Positions 17,547 through 25,880 are shown, counted from the first letter of the stretch. The stretch: DNA of 42,832 bases from Bacilli bacterium (GCA_017502465.1 JAFVUY010000166.1:1-42832), one strand, 5' to 3'. Translations and numbers: made by a program. The notes: generated from the letters alone by a model not told the origin.

Positions 17547-17576
17547 ATTTTATTTGTTTGTTAGATGAAAAGTCAA
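17547..17576 (-). promoter_or_regulatory. Promoter of ileS-lspA
   Basis: Minus strand: -35 TTGACT (17571-17576), 18 nt, -10 TAAAAT (17547-17552), starting the T-box leader near 17540. It lies about 60 nt past the ftsZ stop codon. No strong terminator separates ftsZ from it, so read-through into the leader is possible. Confidence 0.65.
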
Positions 17577-17634
17577 CTTTTCTTTCTAACTCTATGTAAT
17601 TTTACAATAGGAATCAAAGATTCGCTACTAATAA

Positions 17635-18789
17635 TTAATCTTCCAAGAATGATGGTAAAATGCCAGCACTTGAAATATCTTCATCATCCTTACTACTAGC
17701 ACCAACCGAAGAATGTTCTGCAGTTGCTTCGCTTTCTTCTGGTTCGCCAAATAAATTGTGACTCACTGATGGAGTTGCTGATGCAACAGTTTCTTTGACT
17801 GGTGGAGTATATGAAGAAACAGCTGAGAAATCAATTTCATTTTCAAAATCTGAAGCGATAACACTAACAAGGATTTCATCTGTTAATTGATCGTTGATTG
17901 CGATACCAAATTTAATATCGATGTCGTGTCCTGATGCTTCAGTTAATATATTAACTGTTTCATGTGCTTCAAGTAATGTTACTTGTGGACCGCAAGTAAC
18001 AGCAACAATCGCTCTTCTTGCGCCTGAAATCGAAACTTCTAATAAAGGAGAATTGATTGCGTTTTCTGCAGCTTCTCTACTTCTATTAGGGCCACTACCT
18101 AAACCAAAACCAATTAAAGCAACTCCTGAATCTAACAATGTATTTCTAACATCAGCAAAATCTAAATTAATAACAGCAGGTAATAAAATTAAGTTAACAA
18201 CCGTTTTAACTGAACGTGCTAAAACTTCATCGGATTCATTAAAGGCGGAACCAATTGGAGCAGTTCCTTGAGCCATAAGTAATTTGTCGTTACTAACGAC
18301 GATAATTGAATCAACATTATCTCTTAAGTTGTTTAAACCGTTAATTGAGTTAACAATTCTTTTTCTTCCTTCGAAGGTAAATGGTCTTGTAACAATAGCA
18401 ACAACTAACGCACCGCAATCTTTGGCAATTTTTGCAATAACAGGTGCAGCACCTGTGCCTGTGCCACCGCCCATACCTGCGGCGATAAAGACCATGTTAG
18501 CATCTTTAACGATTTCTCTAATATCATCTGTGGAGGCTTCGGCTGCTTTTTTGCCGATTTCTGGTTCGCCACCAGCACCTAATCCGCCAGTGATTTCTTG
18601 TCCCAAAATAATTCTATTACTAGCTTTGCTAGTAGATAAGGCTTGCTTATCAGTATTTGCAACATAAAATTCAACATTAGCAATATCTTCATCAATCATT
18701 CTATTGACAGCGTTATTTCCAGCGCCGCCTACACCAATAACAACAATCTTTGCTGCTGGTTCGAAATTGTCTAAATCGTAATTTTGCAT
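17635..18789 (-). CDS. ftsZ: Cell division GTPase FtsZ
   Basis: Tubulin-like GTPase that forms the cytokinetic ring. The 384 residues include the G-box GGGTGTG at 107-113, the T7 synergy region NLDFADVR near 208-215, a C-terminal subdomain up to about 318, a disordered acidic/Ser linker, and a C-terminal peptide SAGILPSFLED. This ends in acidic residues where many FtsZ proteins end in basic ones, but keeps the LPSFL core that contacts FtsA. The start has AGGAGG 9 nt upstream. It lies 18 nt after ftsA. Confidence 0.98.
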   Translation of the reverse strand: MQNYDLDNFEPAAKIVVIGVGGAGNNAVNRMIDEDIANVEFYVANTDKQALSTSKASNRIILGQEITGGLGAGGEPEIGKKAAEASTDDIREIVKDANMVFIAAGMGGGTGTGAAPVIAKIAKDCGALVVAIVTRPFTFEGRKRIVNSINGLNNLRDNVDSIIVVSNDKLLMAQGTAPIGSAFNESDEVLARSVKTVVNLILLPAVINLDFADVRNTLLDSGVALIGFGLGSGPNRSREAAENAINSPLLEVSISGARRAIVAVTCGPQVTLLEAHETVNILTEASGHDIDIKFGIAINDQLTDEILVSVIASDFENEIDFSAVSSYTPPVKETVASATPSVSHNLFGEPEESEATAEHSSVGASSKDDEDISSAGILPSFLED

Positions 18790-18807
18790 ATTCTAATTCC
18801 TCCTAGC

Positions 18808-20007
18808 TTATTTTGGGTTTCTTGTAATTTGTCCGATTTTTGGATGCATATCATCAAAAACCGTTTGGTATTTTGAATTAACTATAACCGCACCTAGGCA
18901 GTTAACAAACGATGGGTTTCTTGCGCCTAAAGTTTTAATTGATGCAACTTTGACATAGTCACTTTTAACTTTTGGTTCAAGATATTCGCACAATCCATTA
19001 AGGAGTGAACCCCCACCAGTTAAAATCATTGGAATCGATTTAATGGAGCTATCGTAGGACGATAATAAATTATTAATCGCACCATTAAGTTGAGAAGCAA
19101 ATGATTCTAACTCGCCTTTGATAATTGAAGTTAACTCATCAGCGTAATATCTTTTTTCAACTCCTTCAGCAGTTGTGCTTTTACAAATTGGTATTTTGTA
19201 AGAAGTTTTTCTTTTATCAATTCCACATAAAATTTTATATTTTTCAGCTTCTGTTTCATTTATATTAAACGCTTCGCCAATCTTAGAAGTGATTTTGTGT
19301 CCACCCCATTGAATAAATCTAGAAGCATATAATTGTTTACCACCAATTAATGAAACTGTTGTTATATGAGACCCTATATCTACAAGTAGATATTCTGATG
19401 GGATTTCAGGATATGTAGCAAATAATTCAGATGCCGCAAATGGAGCCACGATTGTTCTTTTAACATTAATACCAGCTTCTTTTACAATGTTTTGATATTG
19501 ACTATCAATATAACTTGGTAATGTATGAACTTTAGCCCTAATTGCTAAAGATGTGCTAGATTCTCCAATTGGTGGGACTTGATATGTAACACCTTGATCG
19601 AGGGTGAAATTATCAGGGATGATATCAATTAAGTTATTGGTGGCAGGAATTTTTCCTTTTCTAATAAGGGAATAGATGTTACGGATATCGATAGAACCAA
19701 TTTTGCTATCATCTCCAACTACCGCTGTCACTTGTTGAGTTTGGAAAACTTCTAAACCGTATGGAGGCAAAATTAAGACCACTTCAGAAATTGAAATATT
19801 TAATTTTGCAGAACTATCTTTAATGGAAGAAAATTCGCGAATTGTATCTCTAATAGTGTTTGGATCTAAGAATGTGCCGGAATCAACAATAAGGTTGAAT
19901 GGCTTAGTTAAAGAATAAAGCACTTGAGGCTTTCCGTTTAACTCGTATCCGATTAATAATTTAATGCTACTAGAAGATATTTCAAGAACTGCGACTGGTT
20001 TTTCCAT
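18808..20007 (-). CDS. ftsA: Cell division protein FtsA, short form
   Basis: Actin-like ATPase that tethers FtsZ polymers to the membrane. The 399 residues show phosphate-1 (VAVLEISSSSIKLLIGYE), the 1C domain, phosphate-2 (YLLVDIGSHITTVSLIGG) and the adenosine motif (MILTGGGSLLNGL). The protein ends soon after the actin fold, at KIGQITRNPK. I see no amphipathic membrane-targeting helix of the sort that closes most FtsA proteins (about 420-440 residues). The ribosome-binding site is AAAGGA. It is coexpressed with ftsZ from a promoter at 20035-20063, separated from mraZ-rsmH by a terminator. Confidence 0.93.
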   Translation of the reverse strand: MEKPVAVLEISSSSIKLLIGYELNGKPQVLYSLTKPFNLIVDSGTFLDPNTIRDTIREFSSIKDSSAKLNISISEVVLILPPYGLEVFQTQQVTAVVGDDSKIGSIDIRNIYSLIRKGKIPATNNLIDIIPDNFTLDQGVTYQVPPIGESSTSLAIRAKVHTLPSYIDSQYQNIVKEAGINVKRTIVAPFAASELFATYPEIPSEYLLVDIGSHITTVSLIGGKQLYASRFIQWGGHKITSKIGEAFNINETEAEKYKILCGIDKRKTSYKIPICKSTTAEGVEKRYYADELTSIIKGELESFASQLNGAINNLLSSYDSSIKSIPMILTGGGSLLNGLCEYLEPKVKSDYVKVASIKTLGARNPSFVNCLGAVIVNSKYQTVFDDMHPKIGQITRNPK

Positions 20008-20034
20008 AATTTATAGTTTTCCTTTATCACGTAT

Positions 20035-20063
20035 ATTTTATCGATTTATCGATTAATATACAA
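20035..20063 (-). promoter_or_regulatory. Promoter of ftsA-ftsZ with ATCGAT repeats in the spacer
   Basis: Minus strand: -35 TTGTAT (20058-20063), 17 nt, -10 TAAAAT (20035-20040). The spacer contains two self-complementary ATCGAT units two bases apart (20040-20053), which could be a protein site. Confidence 0.6.
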
Positions 20064-20124
20064 ATAAAATATCGAAAACTTTTTTATTTGTAAAAAACCT
20101 ACTAAAAAACTACTAATTAATAAC

Positions 20125-20156
20125 TAAAAAATAAGACCACGAAGGGAGTCGTGGCC
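20125..20156 (-). terminator. Strong terminator after the mraZ-rsmH-ftsL-like operon
   Basis: Minus strand: stem GGCCACGA/TCGTGGTC (8 bp with one G-T wobble, loop CTCCCT) followed by TTATTTTTT. It is one of the most GC-rich hairpins in the window and cleanly separates this operon from ftsA-ftsZ. Confidence 0.92.
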
Positions 20157-20171
20157 TTAAGGGGAAACATA

Positions 20172-20399
20172 TTAATAATTTAAATATTTATTTTGATGTT
20201 CCGTGATTTCAACGCTTTCAGTTATTGGATTTTCTTCTGCTTTTGAACCACGTGGATCGTTATTATTTAAAGAAACATATGCAGGCACGCTTATAGCAAT
20301 ACCGGCGCTTATTAAAACTAAGAAGGACATCAAAAATTGGCGAGTTCTATAATATGCTCGTTTGTGATTTGTTTTGTAAAGTTTTTCTTTGAACTCCAT
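20172..20399 (-). CDS. Small single-span membrane protein in the ftsL position
   Basis: 75 residues with a basic cytoplasmic N-terminus (MEFKEKLYKTNHKRAYYRTR), one membrane span at about 23-44, and a short acidic outside tail. The place right after rsmH and the N-in topology are those of FtsL. However, FtsL normally has a leucine-zipper coiled coil of about 50 residues after the span, and here only about 30 non-heptad residues follow. It may be a reduced FtsL or an unrelated small protein. AGAGGG precedes the start, and the gap to rsmH is 11 nt. The operon terminator follows. Confidence 0.75.
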   Translation of the reverse strand: MEFKEKLYKTNHKRAYYRTRQFLMSFLVLISAGIAISVPAYVSLNNNDPRGSKAEENPITESVEITEHQNKYLNY

Positions 20400-20410
20400 T
20401 GCTTGTCCCT

Positions 20411-21334
20411 CTACTTTCTTTTAATAATTCTTAGTTTTGCGCTTTGGCTTCTCCTGTTGTTTCTTAATTCTTCTTCACTAGGTAATATGACTTTAGTGTT
20501 AACTAATTCATATTCAATTTTGATTTTTTCATCAGGCAAATCAATCCGATTACCTTGACTTTGGGTTTTTTCTTTAAAAATTGTTTTAACAATTTTGTCT
20601 TCGCCAGAATGGAAAGTAATTACCGCTAATCTTCCATTTGGTTTCAAGACCTCCAAGCAATCTTTTAATGCTTTTTTTAAGACATTAAGTTCATCGTTAA
20701 CTTCGATTCTTAAAGCTTGAAATACTTGCTTTGCTGGATGTCCTGGTTTTGAGAGTTCTTTCATTGGCTTGCTTTTTTTAATTATGTCCACCAATTCGAA
20801 CGTAGTCTCAATTTCTTTTACCGTTCTTGCTTTGATGATGTTAGAAGCAATCTGCGGGGCGAATCTTTCATCTCCGTATTCTCTCATGACTTTACATAAT
20901 TCATTGAATGAATATGTATTTACGATTGTTTTCGCTGTTAATTTGTCACTTTGATTCATCCTCATGTCTAGAGTCGCGTTTTCTCTATATGAGAATCCGC
21001 GTTCAGGATTATCGAATTGAGGAGACGATACGCCTAGATCCATCATTATTCCATCAACTTTATCAATACCTAAGTTATTAAGAATATCTTTGATATTCAC
21101 AAAATTGGAATGAACTAATTTGAATCTTTTGTTTGTTTCAGATAATTTCTTTTCACCAAATTCAATCGCTGTGATATCTTGATCTACTCCGATTAATAAG
21201 CCTTTATCAAGCTTTTCAATAAGCGCTTTACTATGTCCTGCTCTACCTAAGGTTAAATCGACATATGTTCCATCAGGTTTAATATCTAGACCAGAAATTG
21301 TTTCTTCTAATAAAACGGAAATGTGTTTATCCAT
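20411..21334 (-). CDS. rsmH: 16S rRNA m4C1402 methyltransferase RsmH (MraW)
   Basis: SAM-dependent N4-methyltransferase acting on C1402 in the ribosomal decoding site. The 307 residues begin MDKHISVLLEETISGLDIK and show the SAM-binding DGTYVDLTLGRAGHS (about 21-35), MDLGVSSPQFDNPERGFSYR and RLAVITFHSGEDKIVK, all hallmark RsmH segments. It starts 1 nt after the mraZ stop codon and precedes the small membrane protein gene. It is controlled with mraZ from the MraZ-box promoter. Confidence 0.98.
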   Translation of the reverse strand: MDKHISVLLEETISGLDIKPDGTYVDLTLGRAGHSKALIEKLDKGLLIGVDQDITAIEFGEKKLSETNKRFKLVHSNFVNIKDILNNLGIDKVDGIMMDLGVSSPQFDNPERGFSYRENATLDMRMNQSDKLTAKTIVNTYSFNELCKVMREYGDERFAPQIASNIIKARTVKEIETTFELVDIIKKSKPMKELSKPGHPAKQVFQALRIEVNDELNVLKKALKDCLEVLKPNGRLAVITFHSGEDKIVKTIFKEKTQSQGNRIDLPDEKIKIEYELVNTKVILPSEEELRNNRRSQSAKLRIIKRK

Positions 21335-21335
21335 A

Positions 21336-21761
21336 TTATTCGGTCTCTAGATTTTCAGCGATTTCCTCGAAATCATCTTCTGCTGATTGTTCATAAGCTA
21401 AGTATGTTTCTTTACTCCATACCTCGATATGATTTCCAACACCTAAGATAATGACATCTTTAGTGATGTTGTAACGGTTTAAAAGCTGAGAAGGGATTTG
21501 AATTCTACCTTGTTTATCAACTTCCATTTCGCAAGTTGAGCCAAGTTGGATTCTTAAATATTTTCTGGAGTTACTTTTAGTAAAAGGTGTCTTTTCAGCT
21601 TCTTCTACTAATTTTTGGAACGCAGATTCTTTGAAAATTGACAAAGCTCCATCATAACCTTTCATGATGTAGAGACGGTTTCCAGCCTCTTCTCTCATTT
21701 TTCTTGGTATGACAAGTCTGCCTTTTTCATCTAAAGTGTGTTCGTAATATCCGTAAAACAT
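21336..21761 (-). CDS. mraZ: MraZ, DNA-binding regulator of the division cluster
   Basis: A 141-residue protein with two SpoVT/AbrB-like beta modules carrying the DEKGRLVIPRKMR and DKQGRIQIPSQL signatures. In the family, MraZ forms a ring-shaped oligomer that binds direct repeats at its own promoter. Such repeats are present just upstream (21765-21790), so autoregulation is expected. It heads mraZ-rsmH-ftsL-like. The acidic tail (about 125-141) is ordinary. Start: the standard MFYGYYEHTLD N-terminus; the GGGAG sequence lies within the MraZ-box array. Confidence 0.98.
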   Translation of the reverse strand: MFYGYYEHTLDEKGRLVIPRKMREEAGNRLYIMKGYDGALSIFKESAFQKLVEEAEKTPFTKSNSRKYLRIQLGSTCEMEVDKQGRIQIPSQLLNRYNITKDVIILGVGNHIEVWSKETYLAYEQSAEDDFEEIAENLETE

Positions 21762-21764
21762 TTA

Positions 21765-21790
21765 CCACTTTCTCCCACTTTCTACCATTC
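21765..21790 (-). promoter_or_regulatory. MraZ boxes upstream of mraZ
   Basis: Minus strand: AAAGTGG at 21765-21771 and again at 21775-21781, with a degenerate third copy GAATGG at 21785-21790, all at an exact 10-bp period. AAAGTG repeats are the reported MraZ recognition motif in Mollicutes. The array lies between the -10 and the ATG and overlaps the ribosome-binding region. Confidence 0.85.
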
Positions 21791-21797
21791 TGAACAT

Positions 21798-21827
21798 ATT
21801 ATAAACCCATTTATAAAATAAAATCAA
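21798..21827 (-). promoter_or_regulatory. Promoter of mraZ operon
   Basis: Minus strand: -35 TTGATT (21822-21827), 18 nt, -10 TATAAT (21798-21803). The MraZ boxes start about 8 nt downstream, so bound MraZ would block initiation or escape. Confidence 0.7.
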
Positions 21828-21854
21828 TAACGAAAAGCAATATTTTTAAACTAC

Positions 21855-21880
21855 AAAAAAATGGGCAACTAAGTGCCCAT
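21855..21880 (-). terminator. Terminator of pheS-pheT-yceD
   Basis: Minus strand: stem ATGGGCA/TGCCCAT with loop CTTAGT, followed by TTTTTT, 17 nt after the yceD stop codon. The other strand reads TTATTTATT after the stem, so it is only weakly bidirectional. Confidence 0.9.
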
Positions 21881-21897
21881 TATTTATTGACTGTATT

Positions 21898-22392
21898 TTA
21901 TAGTTCTATATCATCAAGAACATTCCATCTGGAATCAGTTTTTTCGCCTTTTTCTTTTTCGAATTGTTCTTCGCTAATAACTCTATAACCTGAGCCGTTG
22001 GATGGTGGAACCGCTCCTTTTTTCACAACTTTTAGCGGGATAGCGGCCACTATCATCGAATAAATGTATGGTTTTAAATCGATAATTGTTGATGTCATTT
22101 GAATTAAAACGTCGTCATCTTCATCGAGCTCTTCGTCAGTAAAATCTAAAGCGTCGTTAGTTTTAACTACATAATCAACATCTTCTAAAGTGTAGGCGCA
22201 ACCTACTACCACATTAGATTTAAGATGAATTTCAATTCTAAATATTGAATCATAATCAGTGATTTTTAATTCAACGTGGCAATCTTTAATTCTACGAATT
22301 ACAGATGAAGAATATTCTTCACCTGCAAAATCAATGTCAGAAGACAAAGTGTGTGTTTTTCCATCATTAAAATGTAGACGATTGATTAACAT
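21898..22392 (-). CDS. yceD: YceD/DUF177-family protein
   Basis: 164 residues, cytosolic. The family is linked to 23S rRNA accumulation and is usually encoded directly before rpmF (ribosomal protein L32). Recognisable features are the acidic middle (DFTDEELDEDDD), IDLKPYIYSMIVAAIPLKVV near 107-126, which matches the family's DL-x-P-x-I-x-E-LPxK core, and the C-terminal DSRWNVLDDIEL, matching the DPRLAVLKDL ending. The gene starts 1 nt after pheT and ends in a terminator, with no rpmF following. Assignment is by motif memory without a search. Confidence 0.8.
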   Translation of the reverse strand: MLINRLHFNDGKTHTLSSDIDFAGEEYSSSVIRRIKDCHVELKITDYDSIFRIEIHLKSNVVVGCAYTLEDVDYVVKTNDALDFTDEELDEDDDVLIQMTSTIIDLKPYIYSMIVAAIPLKVVKKGAVPPSNGSGYRVISEEQFEKEKGEKTDSRWNVLDDIEL

Positions 22393-22393
22393 T

Positions 22394-24790
22394 TTAACCT
22401 CTTAAAACTGCCCCGTGCATTTTTGTTAAAGCGAATTTGATTTTCTCTTCAGCGTCGCCAACTTCTTTTTCTAAAAGTGTGTGGTCATCGCTTCCGTAAC
22501 AAACAGAAATAGCGACAGACTTTTTGTTTTCTTCAACGCCTTGACCTTCATAAACATCGAAAACGAAGGCGTTTTTAACAATGCCTTTACCAGCTTGCTT
22601 AATAGTTCTTACTAAATCATCTGCTGGAATTTCTTTATCGACCACTAATGCTATATCTCTACTAACTACTGGGAATTTGGAAATTGGCTTGCTTTTAACT
22701 GATCCGACTTTGAGATCAAACAATTGATTTAAACTGATTTCTAAAACAACGACAGGTAATTTTCCAAAATCATATTGTTTTTTCATATTTGGGTGAAGTT
22801 CGCCAAAACAACCAACAAAAGTATTACGATCAAGGTAAATAGCGACACTTTTTCCTGGGTGTAATGTTTCAAAATTATTTTTTTGTTCTAATTTATATCT
22901 AGAAGGTTCGATTCCTAATAATTCACAAATGCCTTCAAAAATACCTTTTATATGATAGAAATCGAAAGGTTCTGTGGACATATGTCCTTGTCTTAATTGA
23001 TTACCAACTAAAACGATTGCTAAATGTTTGTCGTGACCACCGATTGTATCAATATTTGAAATTTCAAATAAAGATAAATCTTTATTTTGTCTAGAAACAT
23101 TATGCGCTGCACTTGTTAAAAGGGAGTGCAATATGTTTCTTCTAAAATATTCTCTTTCTTCGGTTAATGGGTTGATAATCTTATACATTTCTTTGAAATT
23201 AGTTATGTTAGCCATTTTACTTTCTTTCTCAGAAACCAATGAATAAGTCAAACATTCATCAAGTCCATTCCATAAAAGATATTCACGAATTAATTTTTCT
23301 TTTAATTGCGAATCAGTTAATGCGCCTAATTTTGTATCTAAGCAAGGGAGAGTAGAAATGACATTATCAAAACCAAGAACTCTAATAACCTCTTCAGAAA
23401 TGTCAGCATCGCATGTAACATCCAAACGATAATCTGGAACTTTTACTACAATTACCTCTCCATCTAATTCAGTGATAAATCCAAGTCTATTTAAAACATT
23501 ACAAACTTGATCTAATTCAAATTTGGTTCCTAATCTAGAATTAATTTTATTAAGTGTAGTTTTTACAATTCTTTCATTTTTTTCTTCATTTTGAAGAACA
23601 ACATTATTAGAGAATTCTTTTCCTTCACATAATTCTTTAATTAAAGAAGCTGCAAAATCTAAGACATATTCACTTTGGAAATGGTTTGTGCCTTTAACAA
23701 ATCTAGTTGATGATTCGCTTCCAAGACCTAACCTATTACTTGTTCTACGAACAGTGGCGGAATCAAAGGAGGCGGATTCAATATAAATGTTGTTGGTGTT
23801 TTCATCAACGGCGCAACACAAAGCACCCATAACACCACCTAAACACATTGGTTTATTATCACATGTAATAACCAAATCGCCTTGTTGAATTTGATATTCT
23901 TTTTCATCCAAAGCAACAAATGGTCCGACATAATCGTCCTTCGCGATTAATGAGGCGACAGGTAATTTATCAGCGTCATACATATGTAATGGTTGACCAG
24001 TCATGAGCATAACATAATTACCAATATCAACGATATTGTTAATACTTCTAACTCCCATAGCAACCAAGAATTCTTTCATCCATTTTGGAGATTCTTTAAC
24101 AACAATGTTTCTAATTTCTTTGCCAGAGAATTGGGTGCATTTTGTACTTTCAGTTCCAACTATTAATTTTGTTGTAAAGTTTTCTAAATGAGCTGGCTCT
24201 GGGATATTAACTTTTTTATCAATCAAAGCTCCTACTTCTCTTGCAACATTTATTAAAGATAATAAATCTGGCCTATTGGCTAAAACTTTAAGATTTAAAA
24301 TTTCATCATCTAATCCTAAATATCCAAGAACATCTTCTTCGCCGACTGGTGCGGATGGGTCGAGTTCTTCAATACCTGTTGTTTGTTTTTCATTTAAAAA
24401 TTTGCTTGCAACTCCAAGTTCGAGCAAGGAGCAACACATCCCGTTAGATTCAACTCCACGAATTTTACCTTTGGAAATAGTTCCATCTGGAAGTTTTGCA
24501 CCGACACGGGCGACAATTACTTTTAATCCTTTTCTAGCGTTTGGAGCACCACAAACGATTTGTTCAATACCATAGGTATTACCTAAGTCTACTTTTAAAA
24601 CATGTAAATGGTCGCTATCAGGGTGGTCGACGCATTCAAGGATTTCACCAATGACCAAATTGGTGCCACTAGCTAATCTTGTAACTTCTTCAACTTCGAT
24701 TCCCGCGAATGTGAGTTTTAATGCAATATCTTGGGCGGACAATTCGCCTAAATCAACGAGTTTACGTAAACTTTTAACACTTACTAACAT
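22394..24790 (-). CDS. pheT: Phenylalanyl-tRNA synthetase beta subunit
   Basis: The beta chain of the alpha2-beta2 synthetase, carrying editing and tRNA-binding functions. 798 residues: N-terminal EMAP-like tRNA-binding domain (about 40-150, with HPDSDHLHVLKVD), B3/B4 editing region, B5 domain, catalytic-like core, and a C-terminal anticodon-binding FDX-ACB domain (KPISKFPVVSRDIALVVD). I chose the second ATG of an ATG-ACT-ATG pair because it lies 9 nt from AGGAGG (the first lies only 3 nt away) and gives the usual MLVS start. It is 14 nt after pheS and 1 nt before yceD. Confidence 0.97.
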   Translation of the reverse strand: MLVSVKSLRKLVDLGELSAQDIALKLTFAGIEVEEVTRLASGTNLVIGEILECVDHPDSDHLHVLKVDLGNTYGIEQIVCGAPNARKGLKVIVARVGAKLPDGTISKGKIRGVESNGMCCSLLELGVASKFLNEKQTTGIEELDPSAPVGEEDVLGYLGLDDEILNLKVLANRPDLLSLINVAREVGALIDKKVNIPEPAHLENFTTKLIVGTESTKCTQFSGKEIRNIVVKESPKWMKEFLVAMGVRSINNIVDIGNYVMLMTGQPLHMYDADKLPVASLIAKDDYVGPFVALDEKEYQIQQGDLVITCDNKPMCLGGVMGALCCAVDENTNNIYIESASFDSATVRRTSNRLGLGSESSTRFVKGTNHFQSEYVLDFAASLIKELCEGKEFSNNVVLQNEEKNERIVKTTLNKINSRLGTKFELDQVCNVLNRLGFITELDGEVIVVKVPDYRLDVTCDADISEEVIRVLGFDNVISTLPCLDTKLGALTDSQLKEKLIREYLLWNGLDECLTYSLVSEKESKMANITNFKEMYKIINPLTEEREYFRRNILHSLLTSAAHNVSRQNKDLSLFEISNIDTIGGHDKHLAIVLVGNQLRQGHMSTEPFDFYHIKGIFEGICELLGIEPSRYKLEQKNNFETLHPGKSVAIYLDRNTFVGCFGELHPNMKKQYDFGKLPVVVLEISLNQLFDLKVGSVKSKPISKFPVVSRDIALVVDKEIPADDLVRTIKQAGKGIVKNAFVFDVYEGQGVEENKKSVAISVCYGSDDHTLLEKEVGDAEEKIKFALTKMHGAVLRG

Positions 24791-24804
24791 AGTCATCTTC
24801 CTCC

Positions 24805-25842
24805 TTAGATTTTCTTTGTAAATTGATGTAAGAATCTTACATCATTTGTGTAAAATTTTCTGATATCATCAATTCCATATCTAAGCATAGCGACTCTTTC
24901 AATACCAATACCAAAAGCAAAACCGCTATAAACTTCAGGATCATAACCATTCATCTTTAAAACATTAGGATGGACCATACCTCCACCTAAAATTTCAATC
25001 CAACCTGTGTCTTTACAAATTGGACATCCTTTTCCGCCGCAATTCGCACAGGAAATATTTACTTCAACACTTGGTTCAGTAAATGGGAAGAAGGAAGGAA
25101 CGAGTCTAACTTCTCTTTTTTCACCAAACATTTTCTTTAAGAAAAGTTCTAATGTTGCTTTTAAATGTCCGATATTAATATCTTTATCAATCAATAAACC
25201 TTCAACTTGGGCAAATTGATGTGAGTGAGTCGCATCATCATCATCTCTTCTATAGGTTTTACCAGGGCAAATAATACGGATTGGTTTACCTTCGCTTTTT
25301 TCCATGACGCGAGCTTGAACAGGGGAGGTGTGTGTTCTTAATAATAATTTATCATTAATATAAAAACTGTCTTGCATATCTCTTGCAGGATGGTCTTGTG
25401 GGATATTGAGGAGTTCAAAATTATATAAATCTTGTTCCACTTCTGGTCCATCAGCAAGGGAGTATCCCATACCTAAAAAGATGTCGATAATTTCATCTCT
25501 AATAATATAGAAAGGATTTTTTGCTCCGCTTTTGAAATTCTTAGATGGGAGAGTAATATCAATTTTTTCTTTTTGAAGTTTTTCATTTAATTCTTTTTCT
25601 AAGATTGCTTGATTTTTAATTTCTAAAGCTTTAGAAATCTCAGATTTAACTTGGTTTAATTTTTGTCCAAGTTCTTTCTTTTCTTCGATGCTTAATCCAC
25701 CCAAGGTAGACATCAAGCTCATTAATTCAGATTTTTTGGAAAGATATTTATTTCTAACAACATTAATATCTTCGCTAGTTTCGCATTCATCAATGCTTTT
25801 AAGAGCTTCTTCTAATATTTGATTCAATCTTTCAAGTTGCAT
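24805..25842 (-). CDS. pheS: Phenylalanyl-tRNA synthetase alpha subunit
   Basis: Catalytic alpha chain. 345 residues, close to the Bacillus length. It has an N-terminal coiled coil (about 1-90) that contacts tRNA-Phe, then the class II core with motif 2 (VRLVPSFFPFTEPSVEV), the usual CANCGGKGCPICKDTGW segment and motif 3 (GFAFGIGIERVAMLRYGI). The start is the ATG with AGAGGTG 5 nt upstream; an in-frame upstream extension would read through the promoter. No T-box precedes it, unlike ileS in this window. First gene of pheS-pheT-yceD. Confidence 0.97.
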   Translation of the reverse strand: MQLERLNQILEEALKSIDECETSEDINVVRNKYLSKKSELMSLMSTLGGLSIEEKKELGQKLNQVKSEISKALEIKNQAILEKELNEKLQKEKIDITLPSKNFKSGAKNPFYIIRDEIIDIFLGMGYSLADGPEVEQDLYNFELLNIPQDHPARDMQDSFYINDKLLLRTHTSPVQARVMEKSEGKPIRIICPGKTYRRDDDDATHSHQFAQVEGLLIDKDINIGHLKATLELFLKKMFGEKREVRLVPSFFPFTEPSVEVNISCANCGGKGCPICKDTGWIEILGGGMVHPNVLKMNGYDPEVYSGFAFGIGIERVAMLRYGIDDIRKFYTNDVRFLHQFTKKI

Positions 25843-25870
25843 AAATACACCTCTTTTTGTAACATCTTTC

Positions 25871-25879
25871 ATTATAACA
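25871..25879 (-). promoter_or_regulatory. Extended -10 promoter of pheS-pheT-yceD
   Basis: TG-T-TATAAT on the minus strand (hexamer 25871-25876). The leader is about 22 nt. The -35 region is poor, which an extended -10 can offset. Confidence 0.6.
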
Positions 25880-25880
25880 A

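Noticed and set aside
17894..18667. Long open frames opposite ftsZ
   Set aside because: Antisense shadows of a conserved gene; no ribosome-binding site or recognisable protein.
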